Below, in pieces: positions 26,200-39,585 of a stretch of 64,000 nucleotides of DNA (the stretch's first letter is position 1; each line of letters starts with the position of its first letter). The notes under the pieces were generated by a model. That model was not told the DNA's origin and ran no database searches. It saw only the letters and a list, made by a program, of their open reading frames with translations. The stretch spans positions 186,001-250,000 of the forward strand of contig JAHGAU010000027.1 in the NCBI GenBank assembly GCA_019925105.1, read 5' to 3'. The position numbers were made by a program, and so were the translations under genes. This DNA is from Niebla homalea. Taxonomy: Eukaryota > Ascomycota > Lecanoromycetes > Lecanorales > Ramalinaceae.

Positions 26200-27520
26200 T
26201 CCTTTCTATTAAAAGCCTTTACATTAAAATATAACTTATAAAGCGGTTCTTAAGGGGACCCCAATTAACCAATATTATCTATCGAGGTTAAAGTTTTTTC
26301 CCGGCTAAATAAGAAAGATAAAGACTTAATAGATTACTTAATAATTAGGAACCCGGTTTTAAATAACTATTACGGGGGATATAAGGATTATTTTACCCGT
26401 TAATATCGTTATAAATTAAAGGGTACCGTTTTAAAAGAATTAATTAAATATACTTTATATTTTATAAAAACTTACGTTTATTTTACTTTTTAATCCGTAT
26501 TATTTAAAAGATTTAAGGAATTCTTAAAGTAATTAAACCTTTTATATTAAGAACGAAACGTTAATATATAATATTATAAAGATATAAATAATAAAGTATA
26601 AGTTTTTTAAATAGAATTAAACGATATTAAAAAGAGTTTATAATTAAAGATTAACTAACTTACCCGTTTATAATAATAAAGCTTTCTAAGCTTTTTATTT
26701 TTAGAGGATTTAAACCGTATTTAAACGTTAAAAAATTATAACCATAAATTAAAAGGCCGGAACGTTAATTTTATTATTAAGTTTAAAAACCTTAAAGGGA
26801 GTAATTTAACCCTTTTATTTTACTGACTTACGGCTTCCTTAAACCTTTATAAAAAGTTTAAGTTAATTAAAGTTAAAGACCTAGAACCCTTTATAGGGGA
26901 GGACCGTAAATAATATTATTTCTTTAAACGTTATATTATTATTAAACTCCGTATTAATAAAGACTAATACCCGATTACTTAAGCTTAAATTGATTATATT
27001 TGAATACTTTTAAGCCTATAAATTCTTAAATAATTAAAGATAGAATATAATAATAATATCTTATTAAGTTTTTAAACCCTTAAGGAATTTTAAACTTTTT
27101 TAAATTAAATCTTTAAAAATATTAATTAAAAAAAAGATTAAATTAATAGTTTTTAAGCTTTAAGGATATTTAATAAAAATAAATTTATAACGTTTTACCT
27201 CGATTTTACCCGCTTAATTAAGGTCTTTAAGTACGTAAATCTTAAGAAGAACCTGAAAATTATAATCTGTAAATTAATTACCTGATTCTTTATCCGGCTT
27301 TATAAAAATTTCCTTTAAGGAAATTATAACTTAAATAGCTTAAAAGAGACCTAAGTATACTTAAAAAGGATAAACCGTTTCCAACGTTCGGAATACTATT
27401 ATTAATAAAAACCCTTTAACTTTAATAAAACCCTTATTAAGGAAATTAAGGACACTACGAGAACCCACATTACTTTTTTTAAACCCCCCGGTAAAATAGG
27501 AGGTTTCAGAGGTTCCGGAT
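26200..27520 (+). pseudogene. Gypsy-B copy 2 gag remnant
   Basis: On the plus strand the frame reads VKDLEPFIGEDRK near 26,870 and KRYIIIKLRINKD after it, followed by YLDFTRLIKVF near 27,200. This layout fits a retrotransposon Gag capsid domain. Stops are TAA/TAG. Gag would have formed the particle that packages element RNA. Limits are approximate and no zinc knuckle survives clearly. Confidence 0.55.
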
Positions 27521-27649
27521 TCCGATAAATTATTCTTACTATCGTAAAGTTAATTCCCCTTTCGGACGTTAAATACTTTACTTATTAAAGGAATTATTTC
27601 CAAGCCGATTACCTTAATTATTAATATAATTAAAATAATACTTAAAAAC

Positions 27650-30600
27650 GTTCGGTTTAAGATTATTATATTACCTTTAACTTAAATAAAGAATTTACTT
27701 ATAATTAAAACGGTCGGATTTCTTATACCCCTGAAAATATTTTATTTAATAATTTAAACGGACCGTTAATAAAAAATTAAACTTTATAAAAGTCGTTATA
27801 AAAAATAAAAACGTATATTACTTTTAAATTTTAACGATTAAGTATATTAATAACATTAAAAACTTTTTTAACGTTTAAAAAAATAAACTTTAAATTATTA
27901 ACGGATTTATAAGTTACGGAAATTAATATTTTCTTTTATTTTTCTTAATTAATTTAAACGTTACTGGTTATTATTTTATTAATAAATGAATTATCTTATA
28001 AATTTACGTAATACTTTAAATTTCTTTTTTAACCCTTTTTTAACCCAAACTTATTTAAAATTATAAAAATAAATACTTGCGGTTTATTATTTATATAATT
28101 TATCCCCGGATAACCATAAAAGGTTACTTAAAAGCTAGTTTTTATATTTATTACCCGGCTTAAAATATACGATATAATCCTTAAAAATCTTTAAATAAAA
28201 CGGTATTACGTATTCGTTTACCTTATAATTAATAAAATCTTCTTTATATTAAATTAATATAATTATAACGGGGTTAATTATTAAAACGTAAAGCTTATTC
28301 CGGAGTTTTTTTAAATTATAATTTTAACTTATTAAGTTTTAAATATACTCTTAGAAAGTAGGAAATTAAAGTTATTAAAGCCCCGGGAAAAGAAAAAGAA
28401 ATTATTAAATAATTTTCTTTTCTTAAAGCTTATTAAAGAAGAAAAGCCCTTTTTAATTAAAGTTATTAATACGGCGGCCTTCTATATTATTATAAAAACC
28501 GAAAAATAAAAAAAGATTTAAACCTTTTATTCTTTAATAACGGACTTAATTAATTATTTAGATTTCCTTAATAATAATTTAATTAATATTTCCGTAATAA
28601 TAAGTTATAAGGATAATTTTATAAAGGAAGCGGCCTTTATAAATAAGATTATAGTTAAACTTCCAGCGGAATATTATAATTTTAAGGCTATTTTTAATTA
28701 CGTAACGGTAAATAAATTACCCCCGTACCGGGACTATAATTATAAAATTAATTTAATTTTAAAAAGGATTCCCTTTTAAAGTTATATTTATTTATTTTTA
28801 AGTTATAAGCTTTAGAAATTAAAGGAATATATTATTGAAAACTTTAAAAAAGGATTTATTAAGCTTAATAAAGCCTTTTATAAATCCCCTATCCTTTTTA
28901 CCTTTAAGTTTAATAGCGATTTACGACTATATATGGATTACCGTAATATTAACGTTATTATTAAGAGGAATAAATATTTTATTCCTTTAATAAAAAAAGT
29001 ATTATTTTAAGTTATCGGTTATAAATAAATTACCCGCTTAAATATTATTGGGGCCTTTAATAAGCTCCGTATATACCCGGAGAAGAAAAACTTTACGATA
29101 TTTATTATTTTATTAAGTACTTTTAAGTAAAAAATTATACTTCTTAACTTAATTAATAGTCCCGCTTTATATTAATAATATATAAATAAAATTTTGTTTA
29201 ATTATTTAAATATTTTTATTTAAGCTTACTTAAATAATATTATTATTTAAAGCGTTATTAAAAAAGAATATACCCGATATATATACTGAATATTAAAGTA
29301 TTTACGTAACGTTAGCCTATAAGTAAATATCCGGAAGTATAAATTTAAAGTTTAATAAATTAAGTTTTCAAGTTTTATCCTTATTATTAACGTGCTAAAA
29401 ATAGACCCCGATAAAATAAATAAGATTAAAAATTAATTAGTTCTTATTAATTTAAAAGCCTTTTAAGGATTTATTAACTTTTATAACTTCTACTGAAGAT
29501 TTATTCCTTAATTCTTTAAAATAATAAAACCTTTTTTAAAGCTTATTAAAAAGGAAACCTTATTTATATAATTCCTAGAGTATTAAAAAACTTATATAAT
29601 ACCTAAAAAGATTCTTATTATGGCCTTTATATTAACCTATTATGATCCCGATAAAGAAACGATCCTTAAAATTAATTCTTTAAATTATATTTCTAATAAT
29701 ATTTTTTCTTAATATAATAAAGCGGGGAGTTATATTTAATAATTTATTATTTTAAGAGTATATTATTAATTAAATATAATTATAATATTTTTCGTAAGGA
29801 ACTTTTTATTATTATTAAGTACTTAAAGAATTAACGGTTAAAATTAAAAATAATAAAAAAGCTTTTTTATATTTTTAATTATAATTAAGCCTTAAAGTAT
29901 TTTATTAAAAATTAAAAGCTTATGAAACGTTAAATAAGGTACCTTAATACGCTTTTTAAGTTTAATTTTAAGGTTATTTACCGCCCGGGTAAATAAAATA
30001 ATAAGGCCGACGCTTTTATTCGGATGTTTAATTATTAACTTTAAAACGATAACGATAATAGGGTTAAAGATTAATTTTAAACCGTTTTACCCTTTTAATG
30101 TCTTAAGGTTTTAGCCTTAAATAAAGGGGAAAAAATATTAATATTAGCCTATTTAATCCTTAAAGAATTTAGGTTTTATAAGTAAGTCCGTAAAGTTAAT
30201 TATACCGATAAGGGCTTAACGGAGTTTAAAAAAATAATTATAAAGGATAAATTATTTAATTTTAAAGGTATACTTTTAATCCGTATTAAGGTTTAATCTG
30301 ATACTTTTATTAATAAAGGTAAATTATAAATATTAATGCCGCTTATTATGGAGGTTTTAAAATATACTTATAATAAACTAATTAATAATTATTTTAACCG
30401 TGATTATACGATTAAATTTATTTTCCGGTATTTCTTTTAATTTACTTTATAAGATGATATCGATTATTATATTTTAAATTATAATATTTATTTTCGGTTT
30501 AAAGCTTTATAATAAAAGTTTATAAGATTATTTTATTAATTAAAAATCCCGGAATAAAAATAAGTTAATTTCTCGGTTAACTTTATTACCGGATTATTTA

Positions 30601-31720
30601 AGTATAAAAGTATAAATGTTATTTTTATTATAGTTTATATATTATTTAAAAGTTAATATTATATCTTCTATTATATTAAAGAAAAAAGGATTTCCGTTAA
30701 GGAAATAATTTAATTCTTTATTAAAGAAATATTTAACTATTATGGCCTTCCGGATAATATTATTTTATATTATAGCCTATAATTTATTAATAAAATATAA
30801 CGCTCTTTATTTTATTAACTTAAAATTAATCACCGGACCTTAATTCCTTATTACGTTAAAAATAACGGTTAAATTAAAAGAATAAATTAAGAGGTAAAAT
30901 AAGGACTCCGGACTTACGTAAATTACTTATAAGATAATTAAGTATAATAGTTATTTATAATGGAATTTACGGATAATAATAACGTAAATTAATCAATTAA
31001 AATACTACTTTTTTACCTTAATAAAAGCTTTTATTTAAGAATATTATTTAAGCTTAATAATATTATATATATTACCGCCCGTAAATAACTTTAAGCTAAA
31101 AAAGCTATTAATATTATTAAAATTATATAAAAAATCTTTAATATAATATATTTTAATTTAAATAAGGTTTATAATAATAAATTTAAATAGATTAACCGTT
31201 AACGCCGGGACGTAAAACTTAAAATAAATAATAAGGTTTACGTAAACGTTAAATATTTAATAATTAATTAACTTAATAAAAAGTTAAATTATAAACGGTT
31301 AAGTCTTTATATTATTCTTAAATAATATGATTCTTCTTATAAATTAAACGTCTTAAATATTTTCCGGGCTTATTTTACCTTTTATATAAGTAATTTAACC
31401 CGTATTTCGATTAAAAAGAAATTACTTTTACCGGGATAAATTAATTTACCCCTTAAACTTATTATTATAAATGAAAAAAGTATTAAGGAGTAAAAGCTTA
31501 AAGAAATTATTAATTCTTAATATACCGGCTGAAAATAAAGGCTATAATATAAAATTAAATAAACAAACTTACTTTTAAATAATATTTAATACTATATTAA
31601 CGTTAAAAAATTCCTTTATATTTAAGGATTAATTAAAGCTTTTTATAAGAAATACCCGGATAAGCCCGAATTATAGTTTAGAGATTTAAACGATATAATA
31701 ATACTTTAAGTAGCCTTTAA
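27650..31720 (+). pseudogene. Gypsy-B copy 2 pol remnant (protease to chromodomain)
   Basis: The reverse transcriptase is clear at 28,921-28,971, reading LRLYMDYRNINVIIKRN. The catalytic box at 29,224-29,238 reads AYLNN with both aspartates lost. FYNFYRRFIP-type sequence follows near 29,490. Integrase lies at about 30,600-30,800 with NYYGLPDNI, and a decayed chromodomain at about 31,500-31,670. Many codons match copy 1, so the two are close paralogues mutated independently. Confidence 0.8.
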
Positions 31721-32387
31721 AGGTTACTTTAAATATCTAGGATAAATAATAACCTTTCCGGGTATAAAACTTAATATTATAAATCGTATATTATATCCTT
31801 ATTAAATTTAAGGGCCCCTTAAGATAACTTTATAGCTCCTTAAAGTTATTAAAGCGATTATTATTAATATTACTTACTTATATAGATTATACGCCTTTTT
31901 ATTAATATAAATTTAATATATAAGGTAAGGAAGTTAAAAAAAAATTTTTAAAAAGGGGGTAAATCGTAAAAAACGATATTTGCCCCGGAACCCCCCGGAT
32001 AAAATTATGTTTTAAGGCTTATTACGGGGGCCACCGCCACGATCCTATCCCCGTATGCTTATATCAGTTATCCGGCTACTGTTACGATACTACCCCTATT
32101 ATTCTTATATTATTTACCTGGCCAATTAATAACGGGTAAACTAAATAATCTATAACTCTTACGTTATTTACCCGGTTAATCAGTAACGGGTAAGCTAAGT
32201 AATTTATGGTTTTTATATTATTTACCCGGCCAGCCAATAACGGGTAAGCTAGGTAATAACTTAACCTTACTTTAATTACCCGGCCATTTAGTAACGGGTA
32301 AAAGGGATAATTTTAAGTTTAAAATTTTTTTCCTTTTTAGTATGCTTATAAATTCGAGGGCGAGTTTTTCTTAGGGGGGGGGGGTAA

Positions 32388-32449
32388 TATCAGGGTTTAG
32401 GGATATTAATAGCTAAGGTGTAGGCCCTACCGGGTTTACACAAGGAGTG
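32388..32449 (+). repeat. 3' LTR of Gypsy-B copy 2, left part
   Basis: It starts TATCAGGGTTTAGGG after a long G-run and is interrupted after GAGTG by the nested Gypsy-A. The LTR resumes at 39,365. Total LTR length is 187 bp. Confidence 0.85.
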
Positions 32450-32595
32450 TGTTATGTGCAGCATGCATGCATGGGAGCATTGATAGGTGTAGGACACCCT
32501 TTATACGTAGAGGACAGGCATCCTTATGATGCTTCTATCCTTTAGGTAGAATCATTATTTATATATTATTATACTTTTTAATCTATATATTAATA
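32450..32595 (+). repeat. 5' LTR of inner Gypsy-A (146 bp)
   Basis: The outer two thirds, including GCATGCATGCATGGGAGCA, are hardly mutated. The last 40 or so bases facing the interior are RIP-mutated: TATATATTAATA stands where the 3' LTR has CATACACCAACA. Confidence 0.85.
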
Positions 32596-32625
32596 AATAA
32601 TAGTAATAGTTATTTACATTAATAT
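32596..32625 (+). promoter_or_regulatory. Probable tRNA primer-binding region of Gypsy-A
   Basis: The bases right after the 5' LTR, AATAATAGTAATAG, resemble AATAGTAGTAATAG after the left LTR of element D, and the matching spot of the outer Gypsy-A. A primer site normally starts TGG just after the LTR, and RIP would turn that into TAG or TAA. The tRNA cannot be named. Confidence 0.35.
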
Positions 32626-35600
32626 TATATTAACGTATATTATAAGATCCGTTAATATAAATTAAAGTATTAATTTACTAATTATAACGGATACTTCCCC
32701 TATAACGGTATTAAAAGTACCAACTTTATATCCTCTGGAATACTATTTTTAATTCGCTTTTAAATACCTTTAAAGAAAGATTAAAGACGGTATTATAAAG
32801 AAAATATATATATCATAAGTTCCTTAAGTATTATTGGATCTTAATATTATTACTTTAATATATTAATTAAACGCCCTATTAAAATCCGGTAACTTAATAA
32901 TTATAACGATCCTATACTTAACTTTAAAAGGAATCGCTTAAATAATTAAGAATAATTAATAATTAAATAATTTAAAAATTATATTTATTATAAATAAATT
33001 ATTTTAATTAAAATCTTCCGAAGCTATAGAATTTATTATTTTTTTTATTTAATTCTTAAAAATTGGATTTTAAGCCCTTTAATACTTTAACGTAATCTTT
33101 TATATTTTAAAAACGTTTTATTATTATTATAATTATTATATAGATTATTATTAACCTTAACGAAGTTAAATAGGTTTAAATTACGTTAATACGGTTAAAG
33201 TCTTTAAAAACTTAATACCGTAAAATTATTACTTTTATTAAATAATTTTTTATTTTTATAATAGTTATTAAATTTACCTTTTATATTAACGTTAATATTA
33301 CGATGCTTTTTCTAACTTTAAGTATTAAACCGGAATTTAAGCTTAATAAATTGGGTATATTAGACTTAAGTTTATTAAACCCAGGTTTATTATATTAAAT
33401 AAAAGGTACCTTTATTAAAGAAGTAATTTTTATTTAATTTATTAATCCGCTTAATTAATTAAAAATAATAAGTTTTATTAAAGAGTAAATAATATAGTTA
33501 CGGGGTATAATTTAAAAATTAATTTCCGTTATTATATAAAATTAATAATAAAATAATTATAATAATAATTTATCCCTCCTTTTAATAACATAATATAATT
33601 AATAAAAAGCTTATAATTAAATTAATTAATAAATTTTAATCCCGGTAATATTGGATTTTTTAACCCTTTCTATGAAAATAAGTTTTCCGATATAATTCTT
33701 ATAATTAAATATTCTGGGAAATATACCTTTTTCCGGGATATATATATCTTTATTAATTAATTAAAGGATATTATTTAAATAATAAATATATAATTATTAT
33801 AGAATAATTTATAATTATACTTAAGAAATACCGCTTTAAAGTAATATATTATAAAGTTATTAAATATTAAGAAATTATTTATTAAATATAATAATAATTT
33901 AATTAAATAAACTTTTTAAATTATCGTTAAATTTAAGTTACCTTAATAAGTCGGTTTAAATATCTTAATTATTAAAAAATATATTATAAATAATATTTTT
34001 CAGAACCGGGAACCTTATGAATATACGTAGATTATTCTACGGGTTATATATACGTTAAATTTTAATAATATTTAAAATTAATTTACGTTTATTTACGGCG
34101 GGTTAAACTTAGAATTTTAACGGAATTTACGATTATTAATTATAATTATTATTATTAATAATTATTTTAAGCTTATAAATAAATTTAAATATAATTAATA
34201 AGTTTATATTATTAAATATTATATACCTTTATAAATATATCCGTAAAATCGTAGAATAAATACGTTATTTTAAGGTAACCGGAATTTTATAAAAAATTTA
34301 AAAACCGGTTTTTTTCTTAATTATTAACGTTATCCTTTTAAACGTATAAATAGAATAAAGTTTATAATATATACCCTTAAGAAAAAGGATAACGGCAATT
34401 ACCCTTAACGTTATAAAAGAAAATATTAACGTTAAATTAAGGAAAATTAAGGCCTTTAAGAAAAGGGTCCGATTTTAAATACTAAACGTACCGTATAAAA
34501 TAAAGGGTTAATTAAGTTTTTATATTTAAAGATAAAAAAAAAGAAAATACATTATCCGATAAAAAAAAATTAAAAGGATTTTAGGATAACGACGACTTTA
34601 TTATAAAAGAAATATATTTTATATATTAATTCCCTATATGTTATTAATATATTAAATATATATTAAAGTACTTATTATGAAATAAACTTTTTATTTATCT
34701 TAAATATAATTATTAAAAATTAAAAAGAATAAACTTAAGTATTTTTAAGGCTTTTTTATTAAATTAACGGATTTAATCTATCGATAATTAATATCTATAA
34801 GCTTAATAAATTAATAATATATTATTTATAATTATTAATTTTACCGTAATAAAGAATATTTACCTTATAAATTTTATTTTTAAGGTATATTAATATATTA
34901 TAAATAAAATCTAATTTACCTTTAATTTACCTATAATAAACTTCTATATAAATAACGGGTAATTTATTACGATTATTAATCGCAATATTATATTCTCTTA
35001 AATTCTAAATTTAAATTTTAAAATCCAGAAATTATTTAAGTTAATTTTAATTATAAACGTTAATAATTTTAAATTAATTATTAATAAATTTATAATATTT
35101 AATTTATTTTTCTTAAAAAAGAAGAATATAATATTTATTTTAAGAAAAATCTCAATTAAATTTTATTTAATATATAATTTATTTATTAATATTTTAATTA
35201 TTATTAATATTATAATTCTTAATAAAATAATAATTAATTTTAATAATTAAAAATATATTATTAATATTTATAAAAATATAAATATTAAAATAACCACTTT
35301 TATAAAGGAAATAACGTAATTATAACGTATAATTCACGTAAAGTAATAAACTTAAATCTTAACTTATAATATAATATATATATTAATTATATATTAAAGA
35401 AAAAAACTTTAAAAGAACTATTTAAGTCCCGGGATTTCATTTTTAAACTATAGTTAATACCGTTTTATAATCTTAAATTCCAAAATAACGTATTTATATA
35501 TATTATTAACTTAAAAATATTAATTATTTAAATTAAAAATAATATTAATTAAAAAGTTAATTTATTACGTAAAATAAAACTTAAAATTTTATATAATTTA

Positions 35601-35699
35601 CTATTATAACTTTATTATATAATAGTCTTAAGTTTATTAATATTATATATTACTTACGGATAAAGAACTTAAAAATTTAAATTATAAATTTATAAAATT

Positions 35700-38600
35700 A
35701 TTATAATAATAATATTAATTTTTATACTTTTTAGAATAATTTTTATAACTTTTAATTATTTAAAGATTTAATTAAACTGGTTATTATAAATCAATAACTA
35801 TAAAAAATAAATTTTATTTAACGGCATTAAGATTTATATATACGATAAAAATACGTAAGTTTAATTAAATAATATCGTTAAAGAATTCAATAATATTTTT
35901 AAAAATAACGATATTATAATTAATATTCCAGAAAATTAATATATATTTATTAATTTTTAATTTAATATAATTATTAAACTTAAAAAATATATAATATTAA
36001 GTATAAAGATTAAAAGATTATAATTTAAGCTTTAAATAAAATATATAATAAAGGTAAGCTATATTAATTTATATAATTTACAGAATTTTTATATTTTACT
36101 TTTATCGTTTAACGTAATACTTTAAATAAACGTAAAAACCGTATTATAATTAGTATTTAATTACTTAATAAAATTATAATTTCCGATTTATACCCATTAT
36201 TATTATAATAAGAAATAATTTCTTTATTTATAAATTATAAATATATTATTATAATTAATATTTATAATTATTTTTATTAATTTCTTATATATAAATTTAA
36301 TCGGTATAAACTTTATATTATTTTCTATAAAAATTAAAAGGAATCTTTAATTACGTTAATAAATTTTAAAGGTAATTTTTTATATATATAAAGATAAATA
36401 AATAATATATTACGTTTAATATAAGATTTTATATAAATATTTATAAATAATATAATTAGTTTTTATTATTTATTAAAGGAATATATTATTTATTTACGTT
36501 AAATCTTTTAAATTCTTAAAGATAAATATATAAACTTTTTATTAATAAAATTATTTATTAATTACTTTATAATTAAATTCTTTAATTAATAAGTTAATTT
36601 TTAAAAATATTTATACTTAATAATAAAATTAAAGTTATATAAAACCTTAAATTTCCCAACTTATTAAGAGATTTTAAAGTTTTTTTTAATCTTATAAATT
36701 AATTACGTACCGGAATAAAGAATTATATTTAATATATTATTTTATTTTAAGTACGTAAAACCTTTTTATTATAGATTTAAAAAAAGTAAATTTAAAATAT
36801 ATCGGTTTATACCATAAATAAAGGATATTTCGGATTAAGTTTATATTTACTTAAGAAAAAAACTATACTTTAAAGGATTTAAAAAATACGTTTTTAAAAT
36901 CGTTATTTTTTATATATTATAATTTTAATTAATTTTTATTTATTAATATTAATATATTAAAGGAATTAAATATTATAACTATAATATATTATATTAAGGA
37001 TAACTTATTATTTTATAATATTACGGAAATTAACGATTTATTAAAAATTATACGTAATAAAATATAATTAATAATATTCCTTAATAAAAGCTTAAATATA
37101 ATTAAGAAAAATTATTAACTTCCGGAATTAAAAACTATGGGTATAATTTAGATTATACGTAAAATTAAATATTTAATTAAAATGAATTATTATAAATTTA
37201 ATTATATAATCTTTACGGATTATAACGTAATTATTAATATTTTTAAAATAAATAAATTTAAAAACCTTTATAATTAATAAGTTTAATCTCCGCTTAATTT
37301 ACGTATTATAATATTTATTGATATTTAATATTTTATTATATTATAAGTTAAATTTAATAAATATTATTCCCAACGCTTTTTTACGATTAATTAATAATAT
37401 ATAAACTTTATTTATTAAAATCGGAATTCTTAATAATATAAATAATAATAAATTAATTATTTTTTATTATATTTATATTTTAAAAAAAATTAAAAAATAA
37501 ATTAAAGAAGAATATATAAAAAATAAAATATAAATAAAATTATAAAAAGTCTTAATAATTAAGGAAAAGTTAAATTTATAAAATATAAATATTAAATTAT
37601 ATTTTATATTAAAGGACGGTTTTATTTATAATTTAAAATCTATTATTTATTAATTATAATTATATATATTTAATAAACTTAAAAAAGCAATCTTTTAATA
37701 AGTATATAATAGTTTATTATATAATAGCTTTAATTAATTTTACAATAAATTAATAAACTTAATATATTTACTTAAATTAAATAAATAATTACAAAAATAT
37801 ATCGCGTATTACTTTAAATATAACTTAAATTAAATTAAAAAATATATATTTTATAAATCGCTTTAATTAATTTTAAGCCCGTTAATTATTTTTTATATAA
37901 TTTATATAAATTTTATTATCGCTTTATTAAATTAATATAATTACGATATATTCCTTATTATTACCGATAAGTTCTTTATATAAGTACTTTTATTCCTTAA
38001 TAATATAAAATTTAAAGTTAATAATTAAGTAAATTTATTATTAATTAAATTAATAAAATAAGAATAAGGAATTCTTTTTAATATTATATTAAATAGAAAT
38101 CGTAAATTTATTTTTATATTTTAGAAATTTATATTTAAAAAAATAAATATTTATATTCTTATATTTAATATATATTATCCTTAAATTAATGGTTAATTAA
38201 AACGGATTAATTAAACGGTTAAGATCGTATTATATTATTTTATAATTACGTATTTAAATTATAATTAAATAAATATTATTCTATATATTTAAGGTATTCT
38301 AAATAATTTAAAATTAACGGTAATTAAATTTATTTTAAATAAAATCTATTATAATATAAATATCCGTAACCTTTTAAACCTTTTAATAACCTTTTTAATT
38401 TTTAAATACGATATAGTTCAATTATAAAACCGTAAAGAAATATAAAACGTATTAAAATTTACGTAAATAATAGTTAAATTCCGGTATAATTAAAGTTATA
38501 AATTAATTTAATTTAATATTAATAATTTAATCTATTTAAAGTTATATTATAAATATAATATCTTTAATATTAAAAATTATAAGTTATATTAATAACGTAT

Positions 38601-38920
38601 CGGACTTTTTATTATTATTAAGAAAATTAATTATTTTATATATAAACTTAAATTACCCGTTAATATAAAGATAATATTAATTATTTCAATTAATATACTT
38701 AAGTTAATTAATAACCCAAGAAAAGATCTTTTTAACCGATAACTTAACCGTAACGTACCGCCCGTACTTAAAGTAGATTCTAAGAATAAAAAGGAATATA
38801 TTATTAAAAGAATTATTCATAAGGAAAGAAATAATAAATATTTAATTAAATAAATTATTTAAGGTATAAAATATAATAATAAGCTTCCGTTATTAAAATT
38901 ATACTTAAACTTATTACGTA
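35700..38920 (+). pseudogene. Inner Gypsy-A pol remnant (RT, RNase H, integrase, chromodomain)
   Basis: The catalytic RT box at 36,440-36,457 reads FINNII, so both aspartates are lost. RNase H ends near 37,370 with INIIPNAFLRL, matching the NIVPDALSRL motif of Ty3/gypsy elements. Integrase is seen near 37,920-38,000 as YDIFLIITDKF, matching the catalytic-core stretch. A chromodomain-like block is at about 38,781-38,900, with KEYIIKRIIHKERNNKYLIK. All frames carry TAA/TAG stops. Limits are approximate. Confidence 0.75.
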
Positions 38921-39214
38921 AATTCTATATTACGTATCCTGAATTTAATAATATTATTATTACCCGCCGTAATAGACTTTATATTACTTTATTATAATTA
39001 ATATTTATTAAAGTAATATCCTTATCGTTTACCGGTACTCTTTATACGTTATATCTTAAGTATGGTTACAGCTGCCCCTATAAAATTGGGTAAGATTTTA
39101 ATATAAGAGTATAAGATATAGGGAGTATAGCGTATTATTAAGCATTAATATTTATATTAATATATTAAGGTGAACGTTATTGTAAGTAATAGCCTTTTTT
39201 CTTTTAATAATATT

Positions 39215-39359
39215 TATTATATATAATATATATATATAAAAGCATTAATAAATATAGGACACCCTTTATACGTAGAGGATAGGCATCCTTATATGCTCCC
39301 ATCCTTTAGGTAGAATCATTATTCATACATTATCACACTTTTTGGTCCATACACCAACA
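39215..39359 (+). repeat. 3' LTR of inner Gypsy-A (145 bp)
   Basis: The first 40 or so bases, facing the interior, are fully RIP-mutated: TATTATATATAATATATATA replaces TGTTATGTGCAGCATGCATG. The outer part is intact and ends TACACCAACA. The pattern mirrors the 5' LTR. Confidence 0.85.
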
Positions 39360-39364
39360 GAGTG

Positions 39365-39489
39365 TCACCGACTGGGTATATTAGGGCCTTCAGCCCCTTC
39401 ACTCCTATACTTCTGTACTTTAATGTCTTTACTTATACGCAATATACCCTTTGACTTTCAACCACCCCAGAGGGGCTTGCACTCTAACA
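39365..39489 (+). repeat. 3' LTR of Gypsy-B copy 2, right part (nearly unmutated)
   Basis: It resumes at TCACCGACTGGGTATATTAG and ends TTGCACTCTAACA. It shows almost no RIP changes, unlike the 5' LTR of the same element. Confidence 0.85.
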
Positions 39490-39585
39490 GATGGGATCCT
39501 AAGGATCATCTGTCCTCTACGTATAAGAGTGTCCTATACCTATAAATGCTCCCGCGTATCCCCCATGCTATGTATATACATAACA
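39490..39585 (-). repeat. Outer Gypsy-A 5' LTR, outer part
   Basis: The reverse complement matches the start of the Gypsy-A LTR: it ends ACATAACA on the plus strand, the complement of TGTTATGT. It contains the shared TCCTCTACGTATAA block. With 25,254-25,313 it makes a 151-bp LTR once the GATGG duplication is counted once. The right end of the whole nest is here. Confidence 0.75.

Larger units (their letters stand above)
32450..39359 (+). mobile_element. Inner Gypsy-A element (Ty3/gypsy chromovirus, 6.91 kb), complete
   Basis: It is bounded by TGTTATGTGC at 32,450 and CCAACA at 39,359, with the 5-bp duplication GAGTG at 32,445-32,449 and 39,360-39,364. The LTRs are 146 and 145 bp. Reading along the plus strand, reverse transcriptase, RNase H, integrase and a C-terminal chromodomain-like block appear in Ty3/gypsy order. 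It is the youngest insertion of the nest by position, because it splits an LTR of Gypsy-B copy 2. The interior is very strongly RIP-mutated. Confidence 0.85.
25314..39489 (+). mobile_element. Gypsy-B copy 2, complete chromovirus with a nested Gypsy-A in its 3' LTR
   Basis: The element runs from TGTCAGGGTTTAGG at 25,314 to CACTCTAACA at 39,489. Without the nested insertion (32,450-39,364) it is about 7.26 kb. The target duplication is GATAA at 25,309-25,313 and GATGG at 39,490-39,494, which differ only by RIP-type G-to-A changes on the more mutated left side. It inserted into the 5' LTR of the outer minus-strand Gypsy-A element, whose two halves lie on either side. The order is LTR, gag, protease, RT, RNase H, integrase, chromodomain, LTR. 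Confidence 0.85.

Noticed and set aside
32450..39359. Assignment of the inner LTR element to Ty1/copia
   Set aside because: Short LTRs first suggested it, but RT, RNase H and integrase occur in Ty3/gypsy order with a chromodomain-like C-terminus.
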